DNA of 64,000 bases from Notospermus geniculatus (GCA_002633025.1 NMRB01000049.1:356344-420343), one strand, 5' to 3'. Counted from the stretch's first letter, positions 21,637 to 35,814 are shown. Translations and numbers: made by a program. The notes: generated from the sequence alone by a model not told the origin.

Positions 21637-24600
21637 CTTGAATGGATTCTGAGCCTTAGGGAGCAAACCTGAACTGGAATTCAAGTACCGGTACATGTAC
21701 ATGTATGTCAAAATTGCTTGGTATCAGTAATGCTGAACCAATGCGAACACTTAGATGATGGATACATGTGACCGAATTCCTGCTATTCTGCATGATCAAG
21801 GTGCTTTTGTTGGAAGCAAGGAAAATCTTCCAAGAACTTTGGATAATTTGGCTTGGCCCATCAGTAATCCAACTGGACCTAACCTCCATGTTGGAACCCG
21901 TGGAATTGAAAAAGCAACACGTATATTTAGAAATATTTTGTTGATTTATTTACAAAAGCCTTACATGGAAAACAATTACATTTGCACCACACATGCAGTT
22001 AATAAACATGATCTTTATAATGAAAGGAAACCGATGATTAACATCAGTCTGTCCATATACGTACAGTAGAAACGATAATGCCCATTAATTATGGATAACG
22101 ACAGACCGTCTCTATCCAGAGACAAGGTATCAGCACTGCGCACCCCAATCAAGTGAGAGGGTCAGTCACCAATTTTTCCGTACATCGAGATTCCTTGTCT
22201 TAGATAAGAGACAGTTCCCATAAGAGTGGAATATGAATTATGACAATTGAAAGGTTGATCGTTTTATTATTGAAAACTCTCCTCTATGTCTGACAATGAG
22301 TAACATTGCAACAGTAGTTGCAAAGGATTCCTACAAATTATACAAGTTTTGTATAAAATCAACAATACACAAAGAAGTTTACTTGGCAGATATCCCCCAA
22401 ATTATTTACACATAAGTTCACTGGAAGTTGATCCATCAGCCAAGCATGGTTTTCAAACCAGCTTGTCCAGGATACATACGGCAAGGATGACAACTTGTTA
22501 ATCCAGTGTAACACTGATTTTCAACCAAAGTGTCCACACCTGAGTCCATCTCACCTCAAGTTTGCTGCACTTTCTGTTCAATTGGTGTATAACATAATAC
22601 ATTACGATAAAGAACAGCACCACCATGATCTGGAGGTAAAATACCACCATGAACCTGAGGTGAAATTTATACTAACCAACACCAAAAGAAAACTAGAAAG
22701 CAGGGTGCCATATATCGAGTGGCATCTATTCACAAAGGGGTAAATTTGTTTCACAATCTCCACAGCAGGTTTATATCAAATCACAAACAAATATTTCCAA
22801 TTTTTATAATATTATTTAACCCTCTCATTGTTAACCTTACTTTGTCTGCCCTGTTATTGCTTTCAGTAAAACACAAACACATGTATGTCGTCAATTTCTA
22901 ATTTTAGAAGCCACGATTTGTTTTTTAATAAATTTATGTCGTTTTAAAAATAATCAATTCATTTGCTCAATCATTAGAAAATACCATACAAGCAGAACAA
23001 AGTCAGGTCAACAAAATGTCGAGGGTGCATGGCACTACACTCATTCGAACTTGTCGAAGGACAATACTTGCTGTGGACATTTTGAAATAATGAGTGACCC
23101 ATATTGGAACTTGACTTAGATTTGTACGAGTTCCAATTAACACGCATACAAACACACTAAGATCAATACTGACACATTTCATCGCAACAAAATATTATGC
23201 TCTTCAAAGAGCAACGAATTTAAAATACATTTAAGTATTCATATTCATACTGGCCATTTGTAAGAGACGCTGCACAAAGATAGGAAGATCATTTCCAAAA
23301 TTATGATTTCCACCTCCATGCAGTCAATTGATGAGCAAAAAAAGAGGTGTGTAAGATGAAGGGCAGTAAAAAGCTACGGTGTAATTTCACCAACATCGAA
23401 CCAAGACAAGTGCACGAAAAACCCAAGCATCAGTACTTTAGTACAACTGCCTTGGTTTCAGTTGTGGTTTAATATTACACGCATGAAAGATCCTCAATCA
23501 AGAAAAACAAAGTTCAACTTTATAATATAATAATGTCTGCTGGACTTGGATATTGTCGAGAAAACCATGAGCTACGGAGAAAATAGAATCACGGCAGTCA
23601 CATACTTTGAAACAACAAGGGGGGGGGGGGTATGACAACAAGGGTTTGCACAGTACATATACTCCAGCAAAATCAGCACATAGTTGCCCAAATGTGTAGG
23701 GAGGAGCACAGGGATTATTTACAACCCGAAAAAAAATTACTGGAACATAAAATAAATATCTTCTTTTGTAACTTTGTAAAACACAAACATTGTAAATAAA
23801 CTAACAACGAAAAAATCCAAAGTGTGGGGCACATAATATCATAGGCACAAACGGAAATAATCGTGCTGCGTCTTAATTTCAGACAGAAAGTACCAGTAAC
23901 AATACCGGCGGTTTAAAACAATTTGCAATATTACAGCGCCGAATACTGGCAGAAGGGTGCCAGAGGTTATCAAGGACAGTAATGAGGGCTCGCATGAGAC
24001 CACTGCCACAGCAGATATTTCTTAGTGAGTTGATGAAATTCTGTCACTAGTTTTTGGCACAGGAAAATCAGTGTCATGCCTGACAATCATTTGTACTCCC
24101 TCGTCAACACATCAGACAGCCTTGAATCTGCATGAACGTGGGGTCATTGCTACTATTAGGCAAACCCAGACGAACATGTCTGCCAGCACACACAATACAA
24201 TTTTCCTAGAAGGATGAATTTCAAATTGTTGTTGAAAATGATAAGTCACATGACTCACATAATACATTGAACTGTGCAATTAAAAAAGACTTTTCCTGGG
24301 AAACACTCTTAGCACTATAATTCAATAACATCGAAAGGCTGCTAGACTTGGTGCACTGCGTGCATTCGTGGAAACAGTAACAGTTCAGGTGAGGATCAGC
24401 TGTGTATAGCACAGAAACACTTGCATCCAAGATGAGAGTCAAGCAAGCAGGCAGGACTGACTGACTGACTGACAGTCACTATCAAAGGTAAAATCATAAA
24501 TTGCGGAAGGACAGCAATAATGAGGACAATGATAATTAGCTTTATGAAGATTGTGAATCATGATGCAACTTTGTAGCTGTCTGAGCTACTGATATCCCAT

Positions 24601-27169
24601 GCAAATATGAAAATTTTGCATCACTTAGGAACCGTTTTTACAAATATTTAAAACTGCAATATGCAGGTCAATTCATAGACGTCTGCGTAATTACAGCATA
24701 TTAGAATACACCGTGACCTGAATCAGAAGCACTTTGTCCGCGAGGATGTGGCAGTACTTCCATATGGCATGTATGGTACCTAGATAAACACCATGCAGTG
24801 CGTCGTATATGAAATATTCCATACTACAATGAAACGCTATTTTGAAATCAACTCACTTCAAAGGGTTGTCATCTTGAGTCAAGAGGTTCATTCGGTGCAA
24901 ATTTTCGAACTGCGATTTTTGAATTGCACGTACATGTAGGTTACATTACTACTGAACCTCAAAATTTGAAAGTGTGCATAAGGAAAGGCTGCAGGTATAT
25001 GGGCTGAATTGAGAGAGTAGAGGGCTTCTTTCACCCTTTGCTTCGTTCACCTCTTACAGACAGATTGCTGTGCAGGCCCAGTGAAGGAGTTAGGCTTTTC
25101 TGATAGTATTAGTCATGTTAGTAGCACAACACAAGCAAGTATTTAGTACCACCATTCTATCCAAAGATGGCAGCACTCTCATGTCTCGTTTTATACGCTA
25201 GCACATGGTGAAAAGGGAACTGAACTGAAAATCATGCCACATGATATCTGAAACATGTAACAACAGAAGCCATAATCGAACTTAAAATTGTCCTGAGCAC
25301 ATTGAACAAACACGAATACACAACTTCAGACTTTACACTGAAGTTCTTCGCCACAATTTTCTACTCTTCATGTGGCAAGCATTTCAAACACATACACCGT
25401 ATGACTACCAATAGAACACACAAAATAAAGCTCAGGCCATGAGCCCCTCCGAGCTCAAGTGATTGTACATAAGTATTACCAAATAACCAACTTGTTGGCA
25501 CAAGGAGAATTGTATAACCATTGATCTGTACGATCTACCAAGTTATCAGGAATTTTATAATGGCTGACAACAACCAACTCTTTTTCTGCTAAGTATTAAC
25601 ATCCAGTGACCATCAGAATTTCAGACAGGCGATGTATTTATGAACAAGACTTTGGCACCATCAATGGTAAACCTGTGAAAAATACGCCAGGATGACCACC
25701 AGCTGGAAATAGTGAGTTTTCGCAATGACATGGTTATAGGCCTACAACAATGTTCAGTGGTGATTCACTTGTTCAAGTAGGAATGGGAAGAATCCTTGTT
25801 AAATGTAGTCTTAGGCCTAACCAGGCCATTGGGAAATTCACTATTATTGAGCTTTTTACAGCCAAGACATGGGTTTACACATTACAAACCTTTCTACAGA
25901 CACAATTATTCCACGACCACTCAAGACAACAGCCATATCTTCTCTCGCTATACAAATGTACACAAAACGTGTTCACGGAAATTTACCGTGAACAACATCC
26001 GCAACAGAAAAGAAGTAAAAGATGTACATTGGGAACTTCGTTCAGTACAGCTGCTCGCATTTTGGTGCCAAATGGAAATATTTAAAACTTTGTTAAAATA
26101 TTTTTTAGTCATATTGCCAAAAATGTACCGGTAGAGACAAATTCACAGTCCGAACAACTGGCATCAAAAGGAAACCACTGACTTCCCTCACACACATTAA
26201 TGCATACATGTACATCTGTTACTTCATAAACTGTCTACACTAAACCGGGGCATGCTGATTTATTAACAATACTTATGAAACACAGTGCTTAAAGATAACC
26301 TATGAAATCAAATGATGCAATACCGCACAGTTTTGCTTCGTAGTTCTGGCCCTTGAATGCCGAACAGGGTCTCTGTCAGACTTCTTGACAAAGCATTAGA
26401 AAGTCTACACACCTACCCCCATAACAGGAGCGAGGCATCTTAAAACTTGACCAGCGTGATCTGATTTAAAACTATGTTTCCATTTTCCTCCACCCATCAC
26501 GTGGTGAGAACCACAGATGCATGTCGGACCCACAAAATGTTCAGAGGGTGGACCACTCTCTGAATCATGGTTTCTATTAGAAAATTAAACATAATAACAG
26601 CAGGCCACATGTCGGCAAACTGTCAACACCAAGATATGACTGTAATGCAAATAGTTATGAAATTAGCAATTCTAAAGCGCATCAACTGATTCACCAGTGA
26701 TAATTGAGAGTTTCACACTAATATATAGCCTTTTTATGCCTATTGGTGTCATGATCGATAACCTCTGATGAACTGATTGAACTGGTACTGCATCATCTGA
26801 TAAAGTTATACATCACAGACTATGTACAGAATAGTGTTAAAGCTCCTACCATTGAGCTACCTTGAAGCGGGTCGGCACGACGTTTAGCCTTCGACACCCA
26901 GTCCGCTCCAAGCTAACTCAGAATGGGTTCTAACATCAAGTCACCGGATTCATTTTCACAATAGAAAATACTATGCAATGCTCAGCAGATGAGATTCGAA
27001 AACACATACAATTAAATAACTGAATTCCTCAAATTGGTCAAAATATCCAGCACATAGGGTCCGTACTTTCTAAGTGCTTACATGTGATTCTGGCCAATTT
27101 TGACAGGTAAAATGGGAGATATGGTCAAGTGTCATGGCTGCAAAAATGCCCCAGTGTACAAAATGAACC

Positions 27170-27300
27170 CACACTTCAAACACAACATGGTCCCGGGTTC
27201 GATCCCCAGTCACACTCGCTCTCCATGTGTAGTGACAGAGATGGTGATTCAGAGTACCCAGAGAAGACCTGCACTCTTGGAGAGTGCAGGTCTTCTCTTG
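27170..27300 (+). repeat. SINE-like fragment with terminal hairpin
   Basis: GGTCCCGGGTTCGATCCCC resembles a pol III B box. AGAGTACCCAGAGAAGACC follows, then a perfect 15-bp hairpin (27262-27276 with 27282-27296, loop TTGGA). Confidence 0.45.
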
Positions 27301-30254
27301 CTATTTTTTTATCAGTTCAATGTCCATGTCAGAACACCCGCCAAGTGAGAAATGATGCACGTACTAGTATCCAATTTAACCCACTGACATTTGTACAGTG
27401 ACGACACATACCTCTCTCTCTCTCCCAGTTATAAAATTCTTCCATACTTTCTTCATGACACAGACACGTGATATAATACGTTTTTGAGAAAAATTTTCCA
27501 TGGTTGGTGCACACTCCAAAATAGAAACCCTACAAAGAGTCATGGCCCCTCCTATCCCAACGGACAGGAACCCTTGCTTGACAAGAGAACATACCTAATG
27601 CGACAAAAGCGGTCCTATTAATTCATATACCAGTGCTAAAAACTGAAATCAAATGCAACAATCCAATGCACTTGGCAACTATGAATATCTTTGGTTCATA
27701 TTACATGTTTTTCAGTGGCTCCCAGAGCCAAATGGTTAAAATTTATTTTTTTCCAAAAAAACTCGCTACCTACACTTATCAATATATCATTAATAGGCCA
27801 CACAGCTAAATGTAGAAGATACTCAGCACATTCTAATCGCCAAACACCTCACACAACACTACAAGACAATAGTAGCCAAGCTGGGCAGACAGACCTCGAC
27901 ATTCTAAAACTAGCACTGCAAGCATCAGACCAAGCACAAAATATATTCATTGACCCGAAGCTACATCAAAACTTATTCAATAGACACAGTTTTAATACAT
28001 TTTAAGATTGATATCTGAATGAAATTTAAATGGTACAAATGCTGGACAAAAATCCCGAGAAGTAAAGGCACATAAATGGTTATTTTGTGATGATGGTGTA
28101 AGTTTTAGGGTTCAGCTAGTGTGAGCTTATTTTGCTGCTGATTAAGTAGAATGGGTAACTTTAGGGGGCAACAAATGTCGTTGTGAAATCCGAATCGGGA
28201 AAAACACTGTCTCTCCACTTAGACCTTCACTCCTGCCAAGCCACGTGTTATGATAAACCTGCCAAGAGCACAGATGTTTGACACGCACACCTATCAAAGG
28301 CACATGTCCACAATCCGCTTGAATAAACAGGGTGCACAAAAACATGCATTTCAATCGAATTATTAATTTTCACAGCACATACCACTCAGGGGAACTCAAG
28401 TGAGTGTCAATACACTTCAAAGACTCCACTCACAACAACTAATATATACGACGCAGATGACCCAACCTCAACTTCCGGTAAACTCATGAAAGCGGACTTT
28501 ATTGGAAAATTCTTCAACAACTTATCAACAGACCAGAAGGTGCCAACTCAATCAAGCCAGGCTTCTATTACAGCCCCACAGCCATTTTGTACCTCATGTC
28601 ACCAGTCACGGAGGCTTCAATATCATGAGGTCTCAGCGGTTTCTGCCGCCCGGTTTCCTCGGGCGTCGTATTATCCACGCTAACAATACAAAAGATCAAG
28701 AACTGACAAACATGGTCGTGTTGTCCAAAGCCTGCAAAAACCGCATCCAGCAGAGCTGGAAACCACTGTAGTGGAATCTGGACTTCAGGAAGGGTGTGTG
28801 GAAATGATTCATTTGAGACAATGTTCAGGCCAAGATATTCTCGATTAAGCTCGAATAATTTCAATGATGATAACCAACAATTAATTGCTCTCTAAAACTG
28901 AAAATTTGTTTTCCATGGCCTCGTTTACCTTGCTTCGGCAATAGAAGGTGAAGTAGGAACCTCCACTAGGTCACTGGGACAACGGCACTCCACGTGCATT
29001 GGGCATTGTTGTGCAATGAAAGATATAGTGAGACAGCTGCAGATGGCGTGCATAAAGAGTACACAAAGTTTTTTTCGCTGATTCTGCTTGTCTTTCCTGA
29101 CAACAGCGCAGAGCTACCTGATACCATACTTCAAGCGGAGTGTTTCTCCCCAGCCAGGCATACACAAAGGATTTCGTGATTTACGCTGAATGAGCTTTTT
29201 AACTGGTAAACTTCCTGCTATCTTCTCATGGCATAGGCCTACTCACTCCTGGAGCATGCCACAGCAATCATCCTAAAAAGGATCTTGGAAATCTAACATG
29301 AAATCAACAATAGCCAACAAAACTTTTCAATAATCGTTGAAATCTGCCAAAATACTAGGGGTGAATGAGTTACGAGCAAAAAAACAAGTAAAGAACCTGA
29401 AACTAAGACAATAAATCACCTTTTTCCACTTCATAGAATAGGATACCAGACTAAGCCATGGGAATACCTATGTTACATTTTGTAACGGTATTGGAAAAGT
29501 AGGAAATGAAATATTCGCCGACAACGTGTTCCGTGACTAACCGTGCAATCTCATCTTTCTGATGTGGAATATGTGTCATTCTGTGTCTAGACAGTAGCCA
29601 TGACGAATCCCTTCTTGTCTAGACAAAGGGATGAACAAAAGCCTCAAAATGAGGGAGATGTTGCGGCTACTGGTTTCCCTCAGAGATCACCCAAATCATT
29701 CCAAATTCCAGACTGAGCACCCGATAATGAACAGGACACAGGCCATACAACAGGACACAGGCCATAGACGTGATAGATGGGTCAGATACTGACAGAAGAA
29801 ATTTCTCACACCCCTATGACCAATTACTAATCAAATGGTCATTTTTTTCAAACAGTTTGCCAACACAAAGGGTAGTAGCTTGGCCCAGATAAAGATTTCA
29901 GAAATGTGTGACAACATGCGGGCCACTGGGCCATGTCAAATGCCCAAGGTCAATCATGCAATTATCCTTTTTTCGTGCCAAGTTCATCAGTCAAAGCCAA
30001 ATGAATTGCAAAATTGCTTTGGCTCACTAAACTGAATTTAATATTACGCCTCAAAATTCACCAGCAAAAGCAATATGGAAATGAATTTGAAAGTACTTTG
30101 TGAGCTCTCTTAATTGTCCCAGCTGAAGTTTGTACTTATTGACCCCACTCTTGCAGAGATTTTAGTGGTTAGCACTGCACGTGGATGCGTTGCCACAACC
30201 TTGATGTTTGGCATATAAGAGCACATCCTGAACAATGAACAGATATCAAGCATT

Positions 30255-30563
30255 CAGTATTCTCCACGGGGTTTGGTCTAAGAGGGGCGGTGGTGGGCCT
30301 GGTGCTGAAGGCACCACACGAGGAGCCAAAGGCGCCTTCTGGCGGGGGGTCTGCGGGCCCTCCCCAAGCGAAATTTGGATTTTAGGTGATCTGAGATGCG
30401 TTTTCTGAGCATCTGAGATGCATAATTGAGCGATCTAAATCATAAATATTAGGGCGGACGAATTTTTAAGAGGGGCGGGCCGTTTTTAAGAGGGGCGAAT
30501 CTTGCCGTCGGTATTTTTAAGAGGGGCAGGCCGCCCTTTCTTTAACTGGTGTGGAGAACACTG
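30255..30563. mobile_element. hAT-like non-autonomous element
   Basis: Ends are CAGTATTCTCCAC and, in reverse, CAGTGTTCTCCAC, as in hAT elements. An 8-base near-duplication (AAGCATTC / GAGCATTC) flanks it if the first C is counted in the target. The interior has GGCGCC-rich sequence and three copies of TTTTTAAGAGGGGC near 30461-30530. Confidence 0.6.
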
Positions 30564-30924
30564 AGCATTCGTCCTGAGATTCTTTTTTCTCAAGACTTCT
30601 TGCATGATCATGAAATGGCCTTGTCTATATCCTACCCTCACAGAAAGACAGCAGCTGCTAATATTAAAATACACCTCATATTTGTTGACATATTCATAAC
30701 TGTATACAAGGTGTCTGAATCGATCATTATAGTGTAAACATGGTCCCTTGAGGTGCTTGAATATGTATGTATCATGTCACTGCGGGCAGAACTATTGATG
30801 TTTTTGTCCACTTCTTCCCTCAGTTGAAGGGGAAGTAGATTCAACATCATCGCAACAGGATATGGTCGTGACGTACGAAATAAATAAGGCTGCTCTGGGC
30901 CTTAACTGAGACTTCTGTATTTAT

Positions 30925-31200
30925 ACTGGGTTATTGCCATCAGGGCCGAAGCCAAAGCACTAGAAACCCTGGTAAGAGGTCATCTCAAGTTACTCCGTCC
31001 CTCACTTGGATGGGGTCCTACTTGTCCTCGTTAAGGCACAAGGTACAAGACACCACAGCTTACTGTCCCATCGACAGCCGTGAGGAGTCAGGGCTGCAGC
31101 ATGCAGGTTAATCCCAGATGGCCCAGGATGGATTCGAACCCGTGACCTGACGCTTGCAAGCGCGGACGTGACAACCACGTTACCAGGGCTCCACTGGCCA
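30925..31200 (-). repeat. tRNA-derived SINE (family A, copy 2)
   Basis: Minus-strand head with A box TGGTAACGTGGTTGTCACG, stem-loop CGCTTGCAAGCG and B box GGTTCGAATCC. The body matches the copy at 14537-14850. The head is better preserved here than in copy 1. Confidence 0.75.
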
Positions 31201-31806
31201 CGCCTTCTACCAGAAGTACGCACATCCAATTCATCGCTTGGTTTCATCAGAGAGCTACCTCTTGCACTCGTTGACTTGTAATCGAATATGACTGTACTTA
31301 CTGCACCCCGCATCAGATTCTGAGGGTGACCAATCGAAGAAATATCATACACATATGTATGTATCTTGGATGTTTAGCAAGGATCGGGTCACATAGCCCA
31401 GTTTAACACCAGTATATCAACTGGAAGTTTCATCATGAAGAACTCAAGATATTGCTTCCGGCAATTCAAGGAGAATGACCTGGACGTTTAAAAAAATAAT
31501 ATATATACATGTAATGTCATTATCAAGATAAGATTGGAGTCAGCAGGTTACATGTCATTTACTTTCAATGAACAGAACCAATCAAGAGCAGAGTGTGCAG
31601 CATTGCTTCTGAAAAATATTTGGTGATGCTGAATGTAATGCAGGAGGAAACGAGAGCCCCAGCGAATCTCACGTCAAAGGCAGAAATCTTTTGAGTGACT
31701 CAAAGATCAACCTCCCAGTTGACAGACTCCATGTTTCTACTGCACCACTCTGACAGAGCTGGCAGTCAAAGTGCATGCAGTAGGCTACCCACAGCTGAGC
31801 CTAAAC

Positions 31807-32135
31807 CCTGCAGCACACGTCACCACTTTCGTTGCTCATACAGGCAATTTTCATGGTCGCCAAGAAAATGCCCAAGTGTGCTGTGGCCGGCAACGACCAC
31901 TCACCACAGAAATTCTGTGGTGACCACGAGTTGCCACAAGTTGCCGAAAATCAAACATGTTTGATTTCTCACCACGAAAATTGCTCGTGGTTGCGAGTTG
32001 TGGTGATGCGTGGCCATCAGCAGCACACGAGACCACTGAGTGGTGTCGTCTGCTGTTAACCGGCAACCACCACAAAAATTGCCGACCACAAAAATTGCCT
32101 GTACGAGCAACGAAAATGGTGACGTGTGCTGCAGG
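31807..32135. mobile_element. Long foldback element (full-length hairpin)
   Basis: The left arm starts CCTGCAGCACACGTCACCA and the right arm, in reverse, starts with the same 19 bases. Pairing continues through TTTCGTTGCTC and ACAGGCAATTTT and ends in the perfect central palindrome AAATCAAACATGTTTGATTT (31948-31967). About 329 bases with no coding signal. Confidence 0.7.
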
Positions 32136-34325
32136 CTTTATTGGAAACTGGGCCAACTTCATTTGCAACTATGCCAAGGCATTCCCAATTCAACAACAAC
32201 TGACCCAAATCAATAGTTTCATTGGTTTTCAAACAAAATGGAGCTGATTACCAGCGATTTAATGGATCATTTAATGGATCTTCGACTGGTTGAATACACA
32301 TGACAAAACCATCAAAGCACAAGCGCATTGGTTGGTGGCCTTGATCACCTGTTCTGACCAGGCACCAATCTATGACTATGGAGTGTGCCACTGGTACGTA
32401 ACCCATCGTGGGCCTCTTTAAAAGCCGCACGGCCCTGACTTTACCAGCTGTTCTACGGAGCATGCTTGTCCCGTTTAGTGTAATACATAGTGTGCCACGG
32501 GCTTGCTGGATTTGCCCCAGTTACTTGCTACAGAATGAGTTCTCGCTACAACAGTGAATTTTGCAGTAATTCAATTTCACACAATATGTGCCAGATCACG
32601 GTTTGATCATGGCCAAAGATGGTGACAATAGTACACAAGTATGCGTGTCACCAGCATGCAAAAACCATTCAGTTCCTGGGCTTTATATAAAGGACATGCA
32701 TAGAGCCATGGTTGGGGTTACTTGTAACTTTGAATGTCCCTTAACAATGGTAGCCCAGCTGGGACAGAAGGGTCACTGGAAGTTTAAAACAGGGTAAATG
32801 CAATACATTCGAAATTCATAACATGATGATGCTTCACCTTAAGTTGGTTAACATGATGCAACACTATCAAATTGGAGTGAATCCTATGGAACTCGAAGTC
32901 ATGACGAATTGACCTGACCTGGGAATGACTGCAAACTGCACAAAAATCAATCGGATCTAATCTTATTGTTACCACACCACTGGCAGGGTCCTATTGACGA
33001 TCTTTTTCTTTTTTCTACTAGAGAGGTTTGCCACTGCATTTTGCGGTGAGTGGGGAGGTTTTCACAGGCATTGGCATTGGGATAATTAACTTGCCATCCA
33101 CACCACTCACCGCTAAACTGTTCTAGGTCTATATGTAGGAAACTAGTCTTTAGAAGTAGACCAGCCTCGGGCCCAAAAATGACCGATCTTTGAAAACAGG
33201 ATTGAAGTGATAGGGGTAAACACTTGTTCTCCCAACACCTTCTGAGTTCAAATTGGTCACAAATTTCGGCAAAAATATTGTCCAGCATTTGTCCACTTCA
33301 CACACCAAGAAGGCAGACATGGTATAACTCTATGGAAGAAAATGATGCCTGCTTAGAATGAAATTTGCATCAGACTCCAAGGATGATGTACAACACATGA
33401 TACATATTCATGATAATAGCATAAGATCACAACAGTACAGGAATATTATGATTATACAGTAAAATTGTTATGATTGCTAACTTTTTTACTCATTCGTATT
33501 TAACCTCTTAATTACAACTTGAACTGCTGCCATTATAGATGACTTCTTAGCACCACACGATCAATTGAATTATTTACATAATTGTTTTCAGAGAACATTT
33601 TCACAGACGCTGAAGTACTGATTCATAATCTTGAGTTGATTCAGCCCTTTTCTCATCATCATCATACAGGTGGAGGGTTAATGGGATTATTTGCACGAAG
33701 TCATCTGGAATTTGCTTGCTTGGAATCAAATCATCAAATAAATTGAAAACAGGATTTTTGCCAGTAAACCTTTTCAATGCCAGCCGCATTTGGTGTTATT
33801 ACGGCGAGTGCCGAAGTCTGGTCAGCCGGGAAGTTACGTGGACGTCACTGCTGTGACGATTTAACGCAATTTTACTTCAACGGTGACATGACGTCACTTC
33901 GGCATTCTATGTCGTGATACACTGTCCGGGAACCGGGACTGAAGGTTGAAATGAGCAAGCTACAGGTAGATTAGTTGGTATTAGATCGATAAATATTCTG
34001 GAACTCTGATCTCAGAAACTCTCCACCCATATGGACATCAATAACAAATGCTGCCAATACAGAGGCTGAAAGTTGATGGCATTTGCTATTCCTGAGCAGT
34101 GTTGTAAGTATTTAGTAATAGCTCCCCCCTGAAAACATGCATCAGAAATATCTTTGCTAAAACAGGCCAACTGCATGAAAAAGACAGTATTTTTTTCACC
34201 CACAACACAGTGGAAATATTGTCTACTTTCAACTTGTGGGTGTGGCCATTTGGATAAATACTGGTAATGCTACAGATGCATAATTAGTTATTATGGTTTC
34301 ATATCATTCTGCAGCCAAATGACCA
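32136..34325. other. Intergenic, no feature recognised
   Basis: Only short reading frames are present. I see no domain, splice pattern or clear transposon end in this stretch. Confidence 0.4.
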
Positions 34326-34441
34326 GGGGCCTGTTTCATAAAGTGACTTTAAGTTAATGGTACCGGTACCTTTAACCAAATGGAAAATGCATTGAAGTTA
34401 ATGGTACTATTAGCTTAAAGTCACTTTATGAAACAGGCCCC
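34326..34441. mobile_element. Foldback MITE, GGGGCCTGTTTCATAAAG type
   Basis: Left GGGGCCTGTTTCATAAAGTG then ACTTTAAG; the right end in reverse is the same except for two positions further in. Total 116 bases. GGCCTGTTTCATAAAG-type hairpins seem to occur in many invertebrate genomes. Confidence 0.7.
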
Positions 34442-34673
34442 AGAACATGCAAGGCATTTGCTGTGAGGAATGCAGGGACGACGAGCCTTTCAAATCCATC
34501 TGACAAGTCGAGTGACAATAACATGCAGGATGGATGAGTGTCACAGAGCTTTTTACCTTTCAAGGGAAAACATGAGCTGATGATGTCTCAATACGATCGA
34601 TAGAATTTCCTGATGGATGCACTTCATTGGAAAACTTTAAAGGAATCTACCAACTCACACAGAAACCCATCCT

Positions 34674-34775
34674 GCCATAGCAGGGATTTTTGCCTCGCTC
34701 CTCTTCATCCACTCGTCGTGCAAGCATTGAAAAGGAGCAAGACCAAAGCCCTTCTATACAAGGATGGAGAAACCC
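34674..34775. repeat. Fragment of dispersed repeat also at 58384-58480
   Basis: Both places contain GCTCCTCTTCATCCACTC followed about 25 bases later by ACCAAAGCCCT. The family is not identified. Confidence 0.4.
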
Positions 34776-35814
34776 TTCCCATTCCGTGTGAAGTTTTTCA
34801 TTACAGGAGCATTGGTGGTAGGAATTTACTGAGAAACCAAAGCATGAAAATGGCTCACTACAATACAACTACATTATTTCCATACGAATACCGGTAATTG
34901 AGACAATGTCACATTTCATCACCAAATTTTGATTATGGTGAAAAAACTCAACGATACGGTACGGTACGTCACAGACAAAACCGATGAAATAAAGAGTAGA
35001 GGTTACCAAAGATGACTTTTTGGGTCATCAATGAACCTATTCTACACCACAATCCCTCCCACTGCAGTGTGAAACATTGCAACACGTAACACGTTGTGCG
35101 TATGATTATAACATTCATGATCAAAGTATGTGTAACGATATGCAAGGGTCACAGACACTGGACTAGAATGAAATGGTGATTTGGAACAGTTCGGCAACAG
35201 TAAACGGCCAAAGAGTTTACAAAAGTTCTGAACTCTTCTTTGAAAATATCACTAATTATTACTTCGTTATACATGTACCATCAGTTTTTCACATTCACAC
35301 TGTGTTCTAACAAACACCAAGACAAAAGTTATTCATACACAATTATGAAGGTTTATATCCACCACTTTAAAACTGCGGGGTTCAATTTTGTAGAGTAACC
35401 TCAATTCATGTTGTCCCAGATGATGGACACTATGCATGACAATGTCACTGTTCTCAGGTGAGACGCAAATGGCATGACCATGACCGCCCAGAAAGGGACA
35501 CATTGAAAATGTCATTGACAAGTAAGGGCACATAATGAGAAAGATTCTTCATACACTCCATCTGATACTCCTAATGGCACAAAATATTACAAGTAGATAT
35601 TTTCAACAGCTGAAAAATAACAGCATTTAACATTTTTTGTTGGTTTCTTTTGCAAAGCGAAACGGAAAATGAACATCAATATCTACAATGGGAAATAATT
35701 GTCTACCTTATAAAAAGACCCGAATCATTCACAGGAAAGAACATGGTGAAGAAAGTAATCCCTGCAAAAAGAGAAACTTCAAATCCTACTTCATACCAAG
35801 CAATCACCAAGAAT

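Larger units (their letters stand above)
20963..30254. other. Gene-poor AT-rich stretch
   Basis: About 9 kb with only short chance reading frames. It holds a perfect 31-base palindrome (21606-21636), a G10 run near 23620, a small GACT repeat near 24460, a SINE-like fragment and hairpin (27170-27300) and a short direct duplication ACAGGACACAGGCCAT (about 29731-29767). A minus-strand frame at 21334-21573 (beginning MRHRTTRKLREWILSLKQ) has a protein-like start but no recognised family. The region could include long 3' UTRs or regulatory DNA. Confidence 0.4.

Noticed and set aside
31002-31352. 116-codon minus-strand frame
   Set aside because: It lies largely inside the family-A SINE and has no protein features.
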